The position numbers and the translations under genes are program-made. Source: Streptomyces jeddahensis (lineage in GTDB: Bacteria > Actinomycetota > Actinomycetes > Streptomycetales > Streptomycetaceae). Taken from it: a DNA stretch of 64,000 bases. Shown piece by piece: positions 42,820 through 56,993 of the stretch (the first letter of the stretch is position 1; each line of letters opens with the position of its first letter). Below the pieces are notes generated by a model. That model made no database searches. It was not told the DNA's origin and worked only from the letters and a program-made list of their open reading frames with translations. Where the stretch lies: contig NZ_LOHS01000037.1 of assembly GCF_001642995.1 (NCBI RefSeq), positions 1 to 64,000 on the forward strand. The letters are read 5' to 3'.

Positions 42820-43545
42820 ATGACAGTCGGGGTGCGCCGCAGAATGGGAGTCGAGGAACGGCGGCAGCAGTTGATCGGGGTCGCACTCGAACTGTTCAGT
42901 CACCGCTCGCCCGACGAGGTCTCGATCGACGAGATAGCGTCGGCCGCAGGCATCTCACGCCCGCTCGTCTATCACTACTTCCCCGGCAAGCTCAGCCTGT
43001 ACGAGGCGGCGTTGCAGCGAGCCGCCGAGGATCTCGCCGAGCGCTTCGTGGAGCCCCGCGAAGGACCCCTGGGCACACGGCTGCACAGGGTCATGGGCCG
43101 CTTCTTCGACTTCGTCGACGAGCACGGGCCCGGATTCTCGGCACTGATGCGCGGCGGCCCGGCGGTACCCGCGGGCGGCGCCTACTCCGTGGAGACGGCG
43201 TCGACCACCAACGCGCTCATCGACTCGGTGCGGCAGGCGGCGTACGAGCAGATCATCGAGCATCTCGGGATCAGCGAGCCGCCCGCCCGCCTCGAACTCG
43301 TCGTGCGCTCCTGGATCTCGCTCGCCGAGGCGACGGCTCTGATCTGGCTGGACGGCCGCCGCATACCGAGGGCCGAGCTGGAGGTGCAGCTCGTTCACGA
43401 CTTCGCAGCTCTGATTGCGGTGAGTGCCGCGTACGACGCGGACATGGCTGGCGTACTGAGGCGCGTGCTGGCGGACGAGCCGGCCGACGGTCCGTTCGGT
43501 GACCTGGTGGGCCGGCTCACCACGCTGGTGTCGCAAAGCTGTTGA
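42820..43545 (+). CDS. TetR family transcriptional regulator
   Basis: This 241-residue protein has an N-terminal TetR helix-turn-helix (RRQQLIGVALELFSHRSPDE, IDEIASAAGISRPLVYHYFPGK). The C-terminal helical ligand domain contains RLELVVRSWISLAEATALIW. No Shine-Dalgarno precedes the ATG. No divergent enzyme or pump gene is adjacent, so no target is suggested by position. Confidence 0.93.
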   Translation: MTVGVRRRMGVEERRQQLIGVALELFSHRSPDEVSIDEIASAAGISRPLVYHYFPGKLSLYEAALQRAAEDLAERFVEPREGPLGTRLHRVMGRFFDFVDEHGPGFSALMRGGPAVPAGGAYSVETASTTNALIDSVRQAAYEQIIEHLGISEPPARLELVVRSWISLAEATALIWLDGRRIPRAELEVQLVHDFAALIAVSAAYDADMAGVLRRVLADEPADGPFGDLVGRLTTLVSQSC

Positions 43546-43631
43546 GACTTCAGCGTTCTTCAGCCTTCCCGGGCCTTCAGCTTGTCTGAGCCCTCACCCT
43601 GAGCCCTCACCCCCTCCTCGTACTTCCGGCC

Positions 43632-43991
43632 TCACCCCTCGTCATACTTCCGGTACGAGTCATCGAGGTCCCGCACCTCGGCGGAGACATGCAGCGCCAG
43701 ACCCTCGGCGGGCTTCAGGAACTGCCGCGCGAGGTCGAGTACGCCCTCCGTGAGCCGCGCCTTCGTCTCCTCCGAGCGGCCCGCGAGCAGGCCGATGGTG
43801 ACATGGACGATGGCGTGACCGTCCGCCGCGTCGCCGACCACAGTCTCTTCGGTGGCACGGAACACGATCTTGCAGTTCTCTATCTTGGCGGCCGCCACCT
43901 CGACGACCAGCGGGTTCAGGGCGAGCCCGAAACCCCGCCGGTCGAAGACGTCGGTCAGCTGCGCGGAATGGTCAACGGTGATCTGAGGCAT
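43632..43991 (-). CDS. 5-carboxymethyl-2-hydroxymuconate delta-isomerase-like protein
   Basis: This 119-residue protein begins MPQITVDHSAQL, leaving the N-terminal Pro that serves as base in the tautomerase superfamily after Met removal. VFRATEETVVGD, HVTIGLLAGRSEETKARLTE and the C-terminal LHVSAEVRDLDDSYRKY match the homoprotocatechuate isomerase (CHMI) group. No other homoprotocatechuate pathway genes are present, so the true substrate may differ. A strong hairpin lies just upstream and separates it from the pullulanase gene, transcribed the same way. Confidence 0.84.
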   Translation of the reverse strand: MPQITVDHSAQLTDVFDRRGFGLALNPLVVEVAAAKIENCKIVFRATEETVVGDAADGHAIVHVTIGLLAGRSEETKARLTEGVLDLARQFLKPAEGLALHVSAEVRDLDDSYRKYDEG

Positions 43992-44027
43992 GGGCCCATC
44001 CTCGCGCATCCCACCGACAACGGCAGA

Positions 44028-44057
44028 AAGGGGGCGGGCCCGAGGACCCGCCCCCTT
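44028..44057 (-). terminator. Terminator of the amylase-pullulanase gene
   Basis: An 11-bp perfect stem AAGGGGGCGGG / CCCGCCCCCTT with an 8-nt loop lies 20 bases beyond the stop of the minus-strand pullulanase gene, followed by TCTG. Confidence 0.75.
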
Positions 44058-44076
44058 CCTGACACACCGGCTCGGT

Positions 44077-49485
<5,409 letters not shown>

Positions 49486-49528
49486 GGCGGGAAACTCCCT
49501 TGGAGTTACGAGGGTTATGGGAGACGGC

Positions 49529-49567
49529 CGCCCGGCGCGAGCGGGGCTGACAATGACACGCCGGGCG
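49529..49567 (-). terminator. Hairpin between the alpha-amylase and pullulanase genes
   Basis: CGCCCGGCG (49529-49537) pairs perfectly with CGCCGGGCG (49559-49567). It follows the alpha-amylase stop by 34 bases. No T run; partial read-through into the pullulanase gene is possible, as no separate promoter is evident. Confidence 0.55.
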
Positions 49568-49600
49568 ACCGGATCAGAGAGGCCAACCGGCCAGGTGGGA

Positions 49601-50983
49601 TCAGCAGCTGGACTTGCCGGAGTACAGCGCGAGCGCCGTGTTCGAGCCGAGCGTCGCCGTGAACTGACCCGAGCCGTTCACCGTGACGGGCGAGCGGCTC
49701 TGCACGTCGCAGTAGGTGCCCGCGGGCAGCGACGTCTGGTAGGTCCGGGTCAGCGACGAGGACTCGTGGTTGATGGCCACGAAGCCCTTGCTGCCGCGGC
49801 CGAACGCGATGGCGTCGTTGCCGTTGTCCCACCAGTTGGTGACGGACTGACCGCGGGTGGCGTTGCGGAAAGCCACCATGGACTGGATCTCCGGCCAGGC
49901 GTGCTGGCACTTCCAGCCGTCCTGCCAGCAGGCGTTGACCGTGCCGTCGTTGGGCGGGCCCGCGTCCGTGCTGGACCACTCGTAGCCGGAGTTGATGTCC
50001 GGGGCGCCGTACGGCCAGGCGAGCATGAAGACGTTCGCGAGGGTGTAGTTGGCGTTGTCCTTGTAGCTGAGCGTGGAGCCGTTGCGCTCGGTGTCGTGGT
50101 TGTCGACGAAGACGCCCGCGGCGCCGCTGCTCATGTAGCCCCAGCCCTCGCCGTAGTTCTTCAGGTAGGCGAGGTTCTCGTTGTTGAAGACCCGCTTGAG
50201 GTCGTACGCGTAGCGGAACTCCTGGACGTCGCCGGTGCCCGTGTACTCGGTCGGCTGCACGGCCTCGCCGGAGCCGTAGATGACCTCCTGCTTCCAGTAC
50301 GCGGACGGGTTGCTGAGCCGGGATTTGATGGCGGCGAGGTCGGCGGCCGGGATGTGCTTGGCGGCGTCGATGCGGAAACCGTCGACGCCGTAGCCGAGCA
50401 GCGTGTTCATGTAGCCCGCGATGGCCGAGCGGACGTACTCCTCGCCGGTGTCCAGGTCGGCGAGCCCGACGAGCTCGCAGTGCTGGACGTTGTACCGGTC
50501 CTGGTAGTTGGAGATCTGCGCGGTGCAGTCGTCGAAGTCGGGCGCCGAGTACAGGCCGGGGTAGTCGTACTTGCTGTACGAGGAGCCGCCGGTGCCGGTG
50601 CCGCTGCCCGCCGACATGTGGTTGATGACCGTGTCGACGACGACCTTGACGCCCGCGTTGTGGCAGGTGGCGATCATGTCCTTGAAGTCGGTGGTGTCAC
50701 CGAGCCGCCCGGCTATCTTGTAGCTGACCGGCTGGTACGAGGTCCACCACTGCGAGCCCTGGATGTGCTCGGCGGGCGGCGACACCTGGACGAAGCCGTA
50801 GCCGGCCGGGCCGAGACGGTTCGTGCACTCCTTCGCGACGGAGTCGAAGTCCCACTCGAAGAGCACAGCGGTGACGTCCTTGGTGCCGGGCGGTGACGCC
50901 TGCGCGGTGGAGCCGGGGACGGCGACCGCGGCCGTCGCGGCCGCCACGAGGGCGAGCGCGCCGGAGAGGGTTCTGCTGGCCAT
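49601..50983 (-). CDS. Secreted alpha-amylase (GH13)
   Basis: This 460-residue enzyme has a signal peptide ([20 protein letters not shown], cleavage near AQA-SPPG). The catalytic GH13 residues are [14 protein letters not shown] (nucleophile Asp), [10 protein letters not shown] (acid Glu) and [10 protein letters not shown]. The C-terminal domain is a short beta sheet with [14 protein letters not shown]. No starch-binding CBM20 follows, unlike some Streptomyces amylases. Cys pairs suggest disulfides. It begins starch breakdown outside the cell; maltodextrins then enter by MalEFG. ATG with AAGGAA upstream. Confidence 0.95.
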   Translation of the reverse strand: MASRTLSGALALVAAATAAVAVPGSTAQASPPGTKDVTAVLFEWDFDSVAKECTNRLGPAGYGFVQVSPPAEHIQGSQWWTSYQPVSYKIAGRLGDTTDFKDMIATCHNAGVKVVVDTVINHMSAGSGTGTGGSSYSKYDYPGLYSAPDFDDCTAQISNYQDRYNVQHCELVGLADLDTGEEYVRSAIAGYMNTLLGYGVDGFRIDAAKHIPAADLAAIKSRLSNPSAYWKQEVIYGSGEAVQPTEYTGTGDVQEFRYAYDLKRVFNNENLAYLKNYGEGWGYMSSGAAGVFVDNHDTERNGSTLSYKDNANYTLANVFMLAWPYGAPDINSGYEWSSTDAGPPNDGTVNACWQDGWKCQHAWPEIQSMVAFRNATRGQSVTNWWDNGNDAIAFGRGSKGFVAINHESSSLTRTYQTSLPAGTYCDVQSRSPVTVNGSGQFTATLGSNTALALYSGKSSC

Positions 50984-51076
50984 GTCGGGTTCCTTCTGCG
51001 TGTATGTGGGGGCGACACGCCCTCGGGTGCCGGCACCGGAGGGCAACACGACTGCCGGTAGGACAGTTGAAGGTTC

Positions 51077-51104
51077 TTGCTGCAAGCTGTCAGAGAATTG
51101 CAGT
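51077..51104. promoter_or_regulatory. MalR-type operator upstream of the alpha-amylase gene
   Basis: A perfect CTTGCTGCAAG palindrome (51077-51087) is followed by TTGCAG (51099-51104). These are the TTGCAG/CTGCAAG units that MalR (Reg1) binds in Streptomyces amylase and mal promoters. The position, about 95-125 bases before the start codon, fits promoter overlap. The rest of the gap 51105-51298 shows nothing else. Confidence 0.6.
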
Positions 51105-51298
51105 GAGCAGACGGTATGAGCCCGCGAGCATGGGGTCAACCCTTTCGACATGCTCTCGTCACATTTACGAAATCGCCCCGCAGTGGCGGGCATTGGCACC
51201 GCCAATGACCTGCCCGAACCGCGCCAGGAGGGGCTTGGAGCGCGAGAGGGGCCCGCCGCCCGATCAAGCGGCAGGCCCCTGAAAGAACGCAGCAATCT

Positions 51299-51306
51299 CT
51301 TGCAAG
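51299..51306. promoter_or_regulatory. CTTGCAAG palindrome after the alpha-glucosidase gene
   Basis: A perfect 8-bp palindrome of the MalR half-site type lies 22 bases beyond the alpha-glucosidase stop, in the alpha-amylase upstream gap. It may be a second operator. Confidence 0.35.
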
Positions 51307-51327
51307 CGGACTACACGGCGCTGAAGG

Positions 51328-53004
51328 TCAGCCGATCGTCCACCACACCGTGGTGTCCGCCGGGAGCTCCGCCTCGTCGTTCGCCACGGTGACGTCCCCG
51401 CTGGCGAGCAGGACGCGGCCGTAGGCCGGTACGCGCACGCTCTCCCCGGTCGTGTTCGCCGTGCAGAAGAAGTCGCCGCGGCGGAAGACCAGAACGCCCG
51501 CGGGCGCGTCGAGCCAGGTGACGGATTCGCCGGCGCCCAGGTCGGGGTGCTCGCGGCGGGCGCCGAGCGCGCTGCGGTACAGCTCCAGCGTCGAGCCCGG
51601 GACCCCGGTCTGCGCCTCGACGCTCAGCTCGCCCCACTCGGCGGGCTGCGGCAGCCAGCTGCCTCCCTCGCCGAAGCCGTACGAGGAGCCGGTACGGGTC
51701 CACGGGATGGGCACCCGGCAGCCGTCGCGGAAGCCGTCCTGGCCGGCGCCCCGGAAGTACGCGGGGTCCTGGCGGACCTCGTCCGGCAGGTCCACGACGT
51801 CCGGCAGGCCGAGCTCCTCGCCCTGGTAGATGTACGCGGAACCGGGCAGCGCCAGCATCAGCAGCGTAGCCGCGCGGGCACGCCGCAGGCCGAGCTCGCG
51901 GTCGCCCGCGAGGCGGATCTGCGTGCCGAGGCCGGGCGGGTTGGCGAACCGCGTGGCGTGCCGGGTGACGTCGTGGTTGGACAGCACCCAGGTGGTGGGC
52001 GCGCCGACCGGGCGCATGGAGTCCAGGGAGCGGTCGATGACCTCCCGGAGCTCACCTGCCTCCCAAGCGGTACTCAGGTACTGGAAGTTGAACGCCTGAT
52101 GCAGCTCGTCGGGGCGCACGTAGTTGGCGGTGCGCTCGATGGTCGGGGTCCATGCCTCGGCGACGAAGATCCTCTCGCCCGCGTACTCGTCGAGGATCTT
52201 GCGCCAGCTGCGGTAGATGTCGTGCACGCCGTCCTGGTCGAAGAACGGCATGACGTCGTTGCCGAGCAGCTTCAGCTGGTCGTGCGATCCGAGGTCGGGC
52301 AGGCCCTCGGCCTTCACCAGGCCGTGCGCCACGTCGATGCGGAAGCCGTCGACGCCCATGTCGAGCCAGAAGCGCAGGATCGAGCGGAACTCGTCGCCGA
52401 CGGCCGGGTGCTCCCAGTTGAAGTCGGGCTGCTCGGGTGCGAAGAGGTGCAGGTACCACTCGCCGGGGGTGCCGTCGGGCTCGGTGACCCGGGTCCAGGC
52501 GGGGCCCCCGAAGATGGACTCCCAGTCGTTCGGCGGCAGTTCGCCGTTCTCGCCCTTGCCGGGGCGGAAGTGGTAGCGGTCCCGCAGCGGCGAGCCGGGC
52601 CCCTCCTGGAGCGCGCGCTTGAACCACTCGTGCTGGTCGGAGGAGTGGTTGGGCACGAGGTCGACGATGATCCGCAAGTCCAGGGCGTGGGCGTCGCGGA
52701 TCAGCGCGTCGGCGTCCAGGAGGTTGCCGAACATGGGGTCCACGGCCCGGTAGTCCGCGACGTCGTAGCCGGCGTCGGCCTGCGGCGAGGCGTAGAACGG
52801 GCTCAGCCACACGGCGTCGATGCCGAGGTCGCGCAGATAGGGCAGTCGGGAACGCACGCCCTCCAGGTCACCCATGCCATCGCCGTTGCTGTCGGCGAAG
52901 CTGCGCGGATACACCTGGTAGATCACCGCGTCGCGCCACCAGCCGGGGGTCGGCGCGGTGGCGAGAGCGGAGCTCTGCGGCTGCTCGGCAGTGTGCTGAC
53001 TCAT
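51328..53004 (-). CDS. aglA: Cytoplasmic alpha-glucosidase (GH13)
   Basis: This 558-residue enzyme of the oligo-1,6/alpha-glucosidase group releases glucose from imported maltose and maltodextrins. It shows YQVYPRSFADSNGDGMGDLE near the N-terminus, [12 protein letters not shown] (nucleophile Asp), IFVAEAW (acid Glu) and VLSNHDVTRH. There is no signal peptide. Start ATG at 53004 (MSQHTAEQPQ) follows AAGGAC. It lies directly after malG with a 91-base gap on the same strand. aglA is the name used for this gene beside malEFG in Streptomyces. Confidence 0.93.
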   Translation of the reverse strand: MSQHTAEQPQSSALATAPTPGWWRDAVIYQVYPRSFADSNGDGMGDLEGVRSRLPYLRDLGIDAVWLSPFYASPQADAGYDVADYRAVDPMFGNLLDADALIRDAHALDLRIIVDLVPNHSSDQHEWFKRALQEGPGSPLRDRYHFRPGKGENGELPPNDWESIFGGPAWTRVTEPDGTPGEWYLHLFAPEQPDFNWEHPAVGDEFRSILRFWLDMGVDGFRIDVAHGLVKAEGLPDLGSHDQLKLLGNDVMPFFDQDGVHDIYRSWRKILDEYAGERIFVAEAWTPTIERTANYVRPDELHQAFNFQYLSTAWEAGELREVIDRSLDSMRPVGAPTTWVLSNHDVTRHATRFANPPGLGTQIRLAGDRELGLRRARAATLLMLALPGSAYIYQGEELGLPDVVDLPDEVRQDPAYFRGAGQDGFRDGCRVPIPWTRTGSSYGFGEGGSWLPQPAEWGELSVEAQTGVPGSTLELYRSALGARREHPDLGAGESVTWLDAPAGVLVFRRGDFFCTANTTGESVRVPAYGRVLLASGDVTVANDEAELPADTTVWWTIG

Positions 53005-53095
53005 GACGTCCTTGCTGCGTAAAGGGATACGAAAACGGTGGCGCACAGAAGTTACGGAACCGGGGCACTCATGCTTATTCCGTGTGTGCATGGGC

Positions 53096-54004
53096 TCAGC
53101 CCTTGGTGCCGCCTGCTGTGAGGCCGGTCACAAGGTTCTTCTGGACGAGGTAGAAGAGCGCGGAGATCGGGACGGCGATCAGGACCGCGGCGGCCGCCAT
53201 GTAGTGGCGCTGCGCGTCGTGTTCGCTGATGAAGCTCTGCAGGCCCACGGCGAAGGTGTACTTCGTGTCGTCCAGCAGGAAGACGGACGCGAACGCGACC
53301 TCTCCCCATGCGGTGATGCAGGTGTAGAAGGCGGCCACCGCGAGGCCCGGGCGGGCCAGCGGCAGGATCAGCCGCGCGAACGTGCCGAAGGGTGAGAGCC
53401 CGTCGACGCGGCCCGCCTCGTCGATCTCCACCGGGATGGTGTCGAAGTAGCCCTTGAGCAGCCATGCGCAGTACGGCACGGCCGTGGTGCAGTAGATGAG
53501 GATGAGACCGCCGTAGCTGTCGATGAGGCCCAGCTCCGAGAGGATCTCGTACATCGGGACCATCAGCACAGCGACCGGGAACATCTGGGTGACCAGCAGG
53601 ATCCACATGAACTTCCGGTAGCCGGGGAAGCGCATGCGGGAGACCGCGTAGCCGGTGGTGGCGGCGAACAGCACGCCGATGACCGTCGTGCCGAGCGACA
53701 CGATGAGCGTGCTGGCCAGCCAGTTGAAGAAGTTGGTGTGCAGCAGCACGAAGGAGTAGTTGGACAGCGTCGCCGTGTCGAGGATCCGCTCCGGGTGCAG
53801 GTAGTCGTCCTTGTCGGGGCCGAGCGACAGGAAGATCAGCCAGGCGATCGGGAACAGCGCGATCAGGCTCGCGACGATCAGCGCGCCGTGCGTGAGGAGG
53901 GTGGCGACGGGGCTGCGCCGGCCGCGCCGCCGCGCCCGGCGGGCCGGTACCGCCGGGGTCTTGTCCGTCGCCGCGGCCGGGGTGTCGAGGGTCGTGGTGC
54001 TCAT
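53096..54004 (-). CDS. malG: Maltose/maltodextrin ABC permease
   Basis: This 302-residue MalG-type permease has a basic N-terminus (PARRARRRGRR), six predicted helices and the EAA loop VEIDEAGRVDGLSPFGTFAR. It ends with KNLVTGLTAGGTKG, typical of MalG. With MalF it forms the membrane channel of the maltodextrin importer. AGGAG precedes the ATG at 54004, 13 bases beyond the malF stop. No ATPase gene is in the operon; Streptomyces uses the shared MsiK for this task. Confidence 0.95.
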   Translation of the reverse strand: MSTTTLDTPAAATDKTPAVPARRARRRGRRSPVATLLTHGALIVASLIALFPIAWLIFLSLGPDKDDYLHPERILDTATLSNYSFVLLHTNFFNWLASTLIVSLGTTVIGVLFAATTGYAVSRMRFPGYRKFMWILLVTQMFPVAVLMVPMYEILSELGLIDSYGGLILIYCTTAVPYCAWLLKGYFDTIPVEIDEAGRVDGLSPFGTFARLILPLARPGLAVAAFYTCITAWGEVAFASVFLLDDTKYTFAVGLQSFISEHDAQRHYMAAAAVLIAVPISALFYLVQKNLVTGLTAGGTKG

Positions 54005-54017
54005 GGGGACTCCTGCC

Positions 54018-55019
54018 TCAGACGGCGAGCTGCTCATTGCGGGCCAGCCAGCGGCGGTAGACGGAGGTGAAGACGATCAGGATGGACAGCAGCAGCACGC
54101 CGTACGTGGCGGACTCGGCGTACTCGCGCGGCTGCTGGCCGAAGCCCAGATAGAAGGCCCAGGTGACGAGGATGTCGGCCTCCGGCGCTGTGCCGCCGAA
54201 CAGCAAGAAGATGATCGCGAACTGGTTGAACGTCCAGATGACGCCGAGCAGCACGACGGTGGAGCTGACCGTGCGCAGGCCCGGCAGCGTCACGTAGCGG
54301 AAGCGCTGCCAGGGGCTCGCGCCGTCCATCTCCGCCGCCTCATACAGGGACGCGTCGATCGACTGCAGGCCGCCGAGCAGCGAGACCATCATGAACGGCA
54401 CACCGCACCAGGTGTTGACCATGATCGCGGCGAAGCGCTGGAAGAAGGTGTCCTCGAGCCACTGCGGCTGCGGCAGATGCAGCGCGCCCAGCATGGAGTT
54501 GATGACGCCGGAGTCGGCGAGCATGAACCGCCAGGAGAAGACGGTGACGAAGGTGGGCACCGCCCAGGGCAGGATCAGCAGCATCCGGTAGAAGGTGCGG
54601 CCGCGCATCTTCTGGTTGAGCAGCAGGGCAAGGCCCAGGCCGATGACGTAGTGGAAGGTGACGCAGAGCGCCGTCCACACGACGGTCCAGATGAAGTGGG
54701 ACCAGAACCGGTCGTACGAGGTCGGTCCCCACAGGATGTCGGCGTAGTTGTCGAGGCCGATGAACTTGTACGTGGCGTCGATGTGGTTGACGCCGATGGT
54801 GCGCGCCGAGTTGAGGCTGTCGGCGTCGGTGAACGTGAGGTAGAAGCCCCGCACCAGGGGATAGAGCACCAGCACGCCGAGCACGACGGCGACAGGGGTG
54901 ATCATCGCGTACGCGTACCAGTACCTCTGGTACGAGCGCTTCAGGCGCTGCAGCGGGCCGGTGCGCGGCCCGCGGTCACCGCGGCTCTTGGTGGCCGCGC
55001 TCTCGACGGCGACTGTCAT
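54018..55019 (-). CDS. malF: Maltose/maltodextrin ABC permease
   Basis: This 333-residue MalF-type permease starts MTVAVESAATKSRGDRG and has about six helices, the first being YAMITPVAVVLGVLVLYPLV. The EAA loop is LYEAAEMDGASPWQRFRYVT. Large outer loops after helix 1 are shorter than in enterobacterial MalF. The gene follows malE after a long hairpin and precedes malG. Confidence 0.95.
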   Translation of the reverse strand: MTVAVESAATKSRGDRGPRTGPLQRLKRSYQRYWYAYAMITPVAVVLGVLVLYPLVRGFYLTFTDADSLNSARTIGVNHIDATYKFIGLDNYADILWGPTSYDRFWSHFIWTVVWTALCVTFHYVIGLGLALLLNQKMRGRTFYRMLLILPWAVPTFVTVFSWRFMLADSGVINSMLGALHLPQPQWLEDTFFQRFAAIMVNTWCGVPFMMVSLLGGLQSIDASLYEAAEMDGASPWQRFRYVTLPGLRTVSSTVVLLGVIWTFNQFAIIFLLFGGTAPEADILVTWAFYLGFGQQPREYAESATYGVLLLSILIVFTSVYRRWLARNEQLAV

Positions 55020-55129
55020 GGTTCGACACCTTCTGAGGGAGATCTGCTCGCTGACGGCCGGGGCTGCCGGTGCTGCCCGGGGCTGCGGGGTGCTGCCGGG
55101 TGCTGCCCGGTTCGGCTGAGGGCGTGCCG

Positions 55130-55180
55130 GTGGCCGCCGGATCCCGCCCGCCCCCTCGACGGGCGGGATCCGGCGGCCAC
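55130..55180 (-). terminator. 21-bp perfect hairpin between malE and malF
   Basis: 55130-55150 pairs without mismatch with 55160-55180 around a 9-nt C-rich loop, starting seven bases after the malE stop. No T run follows. It may be partial terminator or RNA stabiliser that keeps the binding protein more abundant than the permeases, as the malE-malF REP does in E. coli (inference by analogy). Confidence 0.8.
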
Positions 55181-55186
55181 TCACGG

Positions 55187-56458
55187 TCACTTGCTGAAGT
55201 CGGGCACCAGCTTGGCGATCGCGGTCTCCGCGTCGGTCAGGCCCTTGTCCAGCGACGACTTGCCGCCGGCGATCTTGATCAGCTCGGTGTCGAGCGGGCC
55301 CCACAGCGAGCTGTACTCGGGCAGCTCGGGACGCGGCTGGGCGGCGCCGAGCACCGTCTGGAAGCCGGCGATGCCCGGGTCGGCCTTGACCTCGGCCGTG
55401 TAGGCGTCGTCACGCGTCGGCAGCGTGGAGTTCTTCAGGGCGATCTGCTCCTGCGACTTCGCCGACGTCATGAACTTCACGAACTTCAGCGAGGCCTCCT
55501 GATGGGCCTTGTCCGAGCCCGCATACACGGAGAGGTTGTGGCCGCCGGTCGGGGCGCCCGCCTTGCCGCTCGAGCCGGCCGGGACGGTGGCGATGCCGAG
55601 GTTGGACTTGTCCTTGAAGGCCGAGCCCTTGTAGAAGTTCGTGATCTCCCAGGGGCCCTGGATGATCGCGGCGACCTTGCCGCTGACGAACGCGTCCTGG
55701 ATGTGGGCGTAGGCGTCGGCGGTGGTGTCGGCCTTGTGCAGGCCCTTGCCGTCGAACAGGCTCAGCCAGGTCTTGTAGCCCTTGACCGCGGCGTCGCTCT
55801 TGACCGTGATCTTCTTGGCGTCCACGTCGACGGTGTCGGTGCCCTCGCCGTAGAGGAAGGACTGGGCGTAGTACGACTGCGTGCTACCCCAGTAGCCGTC
55901 GACGCCCGTCTTGTCCTTGATCTTGGCGGCGGCGGACTTCAGGTCGTCCCAGGTGGCGGGCGGCTCGGTGATGCCGGCCTTCTCGAAGAGCTCCTTGTTG
56001 TAGACCAGCGCGAGGGTGTCGGTGACCAGCGGGACGCCGTAGGTCTTGCCCTCGTACTGGGCCTGCTTGATGAGGTTCGGCTGGAACTTGTCCTTGTCGG
56101 CGAGGGCCTCGGTGCCGTCGAGCGGCAGCAGGTAGCTCTTCTTGGCGAACGCGGGGGTCCAGCCGACCTCGGAGCGCAGGACATCCGGGGCGCCCTTGGA
56201 ACCGGCGGCGGTGTCGAACTTGTTCTCCGCCTGGTCGAACTGGACGTTGACGTACTTGACCTTGATGTCCGGGTTGGCCTTCTCGAACTGCTTGATCAGG
56301 GTCTTGTACGTCGGGGCCTCGTTGGTGGCGTTGGACGTGTCCCACCAGGTGATGGTGACCGGACCGTCGGCGCTGTCGCCGCTGTCACTTCCGCCGCAGG
56401 CCGTCGCCGTGAGGGCGAGGGACGCCACCAGCGCGGTGGCCGCTATGCCACGCCGCAT
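55187..56458 (-). CDS. malE: Maltose/maltodextrin-binding lipoprotein
   Basis: This 423-residue binding protein has a lipoprotein signal (IAATALVASLALTATACGG) and a family 1 solute-binding fold (VTITWWDTSNATNEAPTYKT, LLPLDGTEALADKDKF, ALVYNKELFEKAG, AAIIQGPWEIT). It captures maltose and maltodextrins outside the membrane for MalFG. GGAGA precedes the ATG at 56458. It is the first gene of malEFG and faces malR, with operator repeats in between. Confidence 0.96.
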   Translation of the reverse strand: MRRGIAATALVASLALTATACGGSDSGDSADGPVTITWWDTSNATNEAPTYKTLIKQFEKANPDIKVKYVNVQFDQAENKFDTAAGSKGAPDVLRSEVGWTPAFAKKSYLLPLDGTEALADKDKFQPNLIKQAQYEGKTYGVPLVTDTLALVYNKELFEKAGITEPPATWDDLKSAAAKIKDKTGVDGYWGSTQSYYAQSFLYGEGTDTVDVDAKKITVKSDAAVKGYKTWLSLFDGKGLHKADTTADAYAHIQDAFVSGKVAAIIQGPWEITNFYKGSAFKDKSNLGIATVPAGSSGKAGAPTGGHNLSVYAGSDKAHQEASLKFVKFMTSAKSQEQIALKNSTLPTRDDAYTAEVKADPGIAGFQTVLGAAQPRPELPEYSSLWGPLDTELIKIAGGKSSLDKGLTDAETAIAKLVPDFSK

Positions 56459-56575
56459 TGAGTTCTCCTTGAGGGTGAAAGCCCGTGTGGTGGGGGATGC
56501 GGTCCCGCCCGCGTCCCCTGGCCGACTTGCCGACTGCTCCGTTGCGGCCGCCGGGCGACGGAGAACGTAACAGCG

Positions 56576-56616
56576 CTGCAAGCGTTGCGAAAGACCTTGC
56601 AGCAAAAAAGTGCAAG
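56576..56616. promoter_or_regulatory. MalR operator cluster 1 in the malE promoter region
   Basis: CTGCAAG (56576-56582), CTTGCAG (56596-56602) and TGCAAG (56611-56616) lie within 41 bases, in both orientations. These are the repeats through which MalR represses malE in Streptomyces. Maltose or maltotriose relieves repression (known for S. coelicolor). Confidence 0.75.
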
Positions 56617-56714
56617 AAGCCTGGACCGGTTACCGCTTCGTAACTTCTGCGTGGTGTGCGCGAGATCGGGTCGGCCCAGCTGGCAGGGGGGTCGCGACAG
56701 TCGTCTCCGTGCTG

Positions 56715-56740
56715 TGCAAGACTCTGCAAGCCCTTGCCAG
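56715..56740. promoter_or_regulatory. MalR operator cluster 2 on the malR side
   Basis: TGCAAG (56715-56720), CTGCAAG (56724-56730) and CTTGCCAG (56733-56740) form a second group nearer malR, which suggests autoregulation. The rest of 56741-56993 holds only the AGGGAG-ATG at 56891-56903, an alternative malR start. Confidence 0.6.
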
Positions 56741-56993
56741 GATCGTCCGATACGGCAATCATCGGCCCGTCCGGTCCTTGCAGAGGTCGCCACCGGTCAC
56801 CGCACCCGGTCGCCCCATCCACCGGACACCCCTCCGGATGGCGCACAGCCGCCGGCCCCCACCCCCCACCGGTCACCCACCAGGAACACGAGGGAGCACG
56901 ATGACGCAGCAGCCCCGAGCGGGCGGTCCAAGTGCCCGGATCAGGCGTCCGGTTGGTGGGCATCCCGACATCCGCCCGGTAGGGTCCACTCCC

